A stretch of DNA of 42,356 nucleotides. It comes from a virus. The position numbers and the translations under genes were made by a program. Positions 40,892-42,356 of the stretch are shown here, one piece after another; within the stretch, counting starts at the first letter, position 1, and each line of letters begins with the position of its first letter. The notes under the pieces are model-generated. The model saw only the letters and a list, made by a program, of their open reading frames with translations, searched no databases and was not told the origin of the DNA. The stretch covers positions 1 through 42,356 of the IMG/VR virus record IMGVR_UViG_3300002835_014852; one strand, 5' to 3'.

Positions 40892-41193
40892 GCAAATCCG
40901 TCGCCAGATTTTATACAAATCCATTCACCATCACCATCTCTTTCCCATGTCGCGCTCCACAGCGGTGCTGAAACCTCTAAAAAATATTTTGTATTAGGCT
41001 CAAAATGGATTTGATTTTCAGCATCTTTCAAAGTTATTAAATCTATTTCAAAATCAAAAACAGACTCCCTATCTTCTTTGCAAATGTACGCACTCCCAAA
41101 ACCAACTGTGTATATTTGGTCTTTGTTGGCTTTGCTGCCAATTTTGTTTCTAGATTCCCCTTTTTGGGTTATATGTAAATCAATTTGTGTCAT
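40888..41193 (-). CDS. hypothetical protein, 101 residues
   Basis: Beta-rich, acidic, with several aromatic residues near the C-terminus. No family recognised. Its end overlaps the end of the converging lysin by four bases. First gene downstream of 41203 in a two-gene operon; perhaps a structural or host-attachment protein. Confidence 0.7.
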   Translation of the reverse strand: MTQIDLHITQKGESRNKIGSKANKDQIYTVGFGSAYICKEDRESVFDFEIDLITLKDAENQIHFEPNTKYFLEVSAPLWSATWERDGDGEWICIKSGDGFA

Positions 41194-41202
41194 TATTTTT
41201 GC

Positions 41203-41577
41203 TTACTTAATTGTTGTTATTGTCGGGTTATTTAAATTACTAGGATGATCGCTAAATCTATCAGGAATTTCTTCTACATTCCATCCTTTAGTTTTGACAA
41301 AATCACTAATTGTGGTTATTAGTGACGCTGTGTTTACTGAAAGTAAACCGTCTGCAATCTGGACATTAATTAAATTTCTTGCTTCGATGTTTTCGCCGGA
41401 TAAATTAATCTTTTCTGGTATTTGCACTTCTATCCATGTTGGGTGGGAGCTAGAAATCTTGTAATTAAATATTCCGTTCCCATTCACCCTAATGTCATAG
41501 TTTTCAGATATATCTGAAAATAGTCTAATATTCTCGCCGTACTCTACAGCTTCTTTCGATATTCTTAAAGTTGACAT
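41203..41577 (-). CDS. hypothetical protein, 124 residues
   Basis: Start at the ATG 41577; an upstream alternative start at 41637 adds 20 unlikely residues. Mixed beta-rich protein with no recognised family, nine bp before the 40888 gene, so probably functionally linked to it. Confidence 0.65.
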   Translation of the reverse strand: MSTLRISKEAVEYGENIRLFSDISENYDIRVNGNGIFNYKISSSHPTWIEVQIPEKINLSGENIEARNLINVQIADGLLSVNTASLITTISDFVKTKGWNVEEIPDRFSDHPSNLNNPTITTIK

Positions 41578-41758
41578 TTTTGCTCTTAATTTTGAAATTT
41601 GATTTACCGTTCTATAAAACTTACCCAAAATTACCAAAGTCTAGACACATCTGGACAGCGATAATCTATGTTTGACATTTTGTTGATTTGATTTTTATTT
41701 ATCTATAATTAGATATATATCAAATCGTATATAAAGTCAAGAAAATAAAGTCCAATTT

Positions 41759-41947
41759 TTAAACAATTAAATTGTCATAAATGGTATTGAAATTAACGCC
41801 AAAATTAACACCAAAAACCTTTTCAAGCTTGCATAGAGTCGGGTATGCGATCGCCTCTTCATCTTTTGTTATCCGATTCCAATATGTCCGGCTAATTTTA
41901 GCCTCCTCGCATTTAAGCCCCGGTAACTGAAAATCGCCGCTACACAA
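41759..41947 (-). CDS. small HTH (XRE-like) protein, N-terminus unclear
   Basis: The segment AKISRTYWNRITKDEEAIAY then PTLCKLEKVFGV is the recognition part of a cyanobacterial XRE-type HTH. The frame is open upstream to about 42017 but offers only a TTG at 41947, so the start is uncertain and the N-terminus may be lost or frameshifted. The tail repeats GVNF. Likely a regulator or a remnant. Confidence 0.5.
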   Translation of the reverse strand: MCSGDFQLPGLKCEEAKISRTYWNRITKDEEAIAYPTLCKLEKVFGVNFGVNFNTIYDNLIV

Positions 41948-42061
41948 ACAAATTCCGCCCGCGCAGACTAACCAAAAATCAAGAATTTGATTTTGTCTGT
42001 GTAGACGGGATTTCTAACCACCAGTTTAACTTGTATAATCAACCGATTTATTCATTTTTAA

Positions 42062-42356
42062 TTATGGGTTTTGGGCTGGTGTCTTTTTTTCTTTCAGTTT
42101 TTCTACTTCCTCTTGTAAAAGTCGGTAGCGATTTTCTACGGTGTTTTCTTCCTTTTCTGGTTTAGTTCTAGGGACTCTACCAATTTCCATTTCCCGTTTT
42201 TCTAACCAGACTGCATTTCTAACTTTTTCATAGTCAAGATACCACTCACGGATAGCTTCTGCAACTACTTCCGAAGGTTCAGTTTCTATACCAGCGATAG
42301 TTTTTTGTAATTCTGTGATAGCATCTAAAGAAACGTCCGAAAAAACATAATCTTGG
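42062..42356 (-). CDS. partial hypothetical protein, coiled-coil C-terminus
   Basis: An open frame without a start, running off the right end of the window. The last 97 codons are charged and helical (RLLQEEVEKLKEKK near the end), and it stops at TAA 42062-42064. Resembles uncharacterised cyanobacterial proteins; I cannot name a family. It may belong to the host or plasmid backbone. Confidence 0.65.
   Translation of the reverse strand, partial: QDYVFSDVSLDAITELQKTIAGIETEPSEVVAEAIREWYLDYEKVRNAVWLEKREMEIGRVPRTKPEKEENTVENRYRLLQEEVEKLKEKKTPAQNP

Overview
The window looks like part of the genome of a tailed phage (or phage-plasmid/prophage) of a cyanobacterium, probably a filamentous one. The host call rests on the frequent GCGATCGC (HIP1) octamers, over two dozen in 42 kb and present in most genes, and on cyanobacterial-type helix-turn-helix and replication proteins. 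The phage call rests on a terminase large subunit, a probable terminase small subunit, a gp25-type baseplate protein, a gpV/gp45-type spike, a LysM-like tail protein, giant tail fibre proteins and a (broken) endolysin. gp25 plus a spike suggests a contractile tail. Capsid, portal, sheath, integrase and tRNA genes were not seen, so this is only part of the element; the last gene runs off the right end.

Layout. 1-690: tandem 159-bp repeats. 832-3760 (minus): SF2 helicase and tail spike. 4090-4410: small unknown gene. 4478-7066 (minus): ribonucleotide reductase beta and alpha. 7245-15984: a putative DNA-binding protein, an SSB-like protein, a Dda/RecD-like helicase, an HU-like protein (minus) and a 1393-residue primase-helicase. 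16178-24060: tandem Phd-like protein, DUF2786 protein, Dam-like methylase, macro-domain protein, DNA polymerase III delta' and delta subunits and several unknown genes. 24064-30391 (minus): tail fibre/receptor-binding operon, divergent from the gp25 gene at 30443. 31270-33940: three small genes and the large terminase. 34005-35331 (minus): HTH regulator, DUF559 nuclease and two very small genes. 35511-37142: small genes and an AlkB-like dioxygenase. 37231-40891: LysM-like tail protein, ParB-methyltransferase fusion, probable small terminase and a frameshifted lysin. 40888-42356 (minus): unknown genes, an HTH fragment and a partial coiled-coil gene.

How it works together. Deoxynucleotides (NrdAB), origin opening and priming (primase-helicase, SSB-like protein, two helicases, HU) and two clamp-loader subunits point to a largely self-supplied replisome that would still need DnaX, clamp and polymerase from the host or from outside the window. 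Two methylases, AlkB, the macro-domain protein and possibly a solitary CRISPR-like repeat could protect the DNA or counter defence.

Regulation is the most original aspect. (1) Four promoters share not only -35 and -10 boxes but also most of the 17-bp spacer. (2) At least eleven genes have A/C-rich 5' leaders made of CAAA/ACAC units in place of a Shine-Dalgarno site. (3) A 61-nt leader, 51/61 identical and ungapped, sits directly on the start codons of two distant genes (16965 and 21595, the latter delta'). (4) Long perfect palindromes sit at the nrdA/7245 divergent region and on the terminase start. (5) A ~130-bp element with MITE-like terminal repeats occurs twice in opposite orientation, bracketing 14.5 kb.
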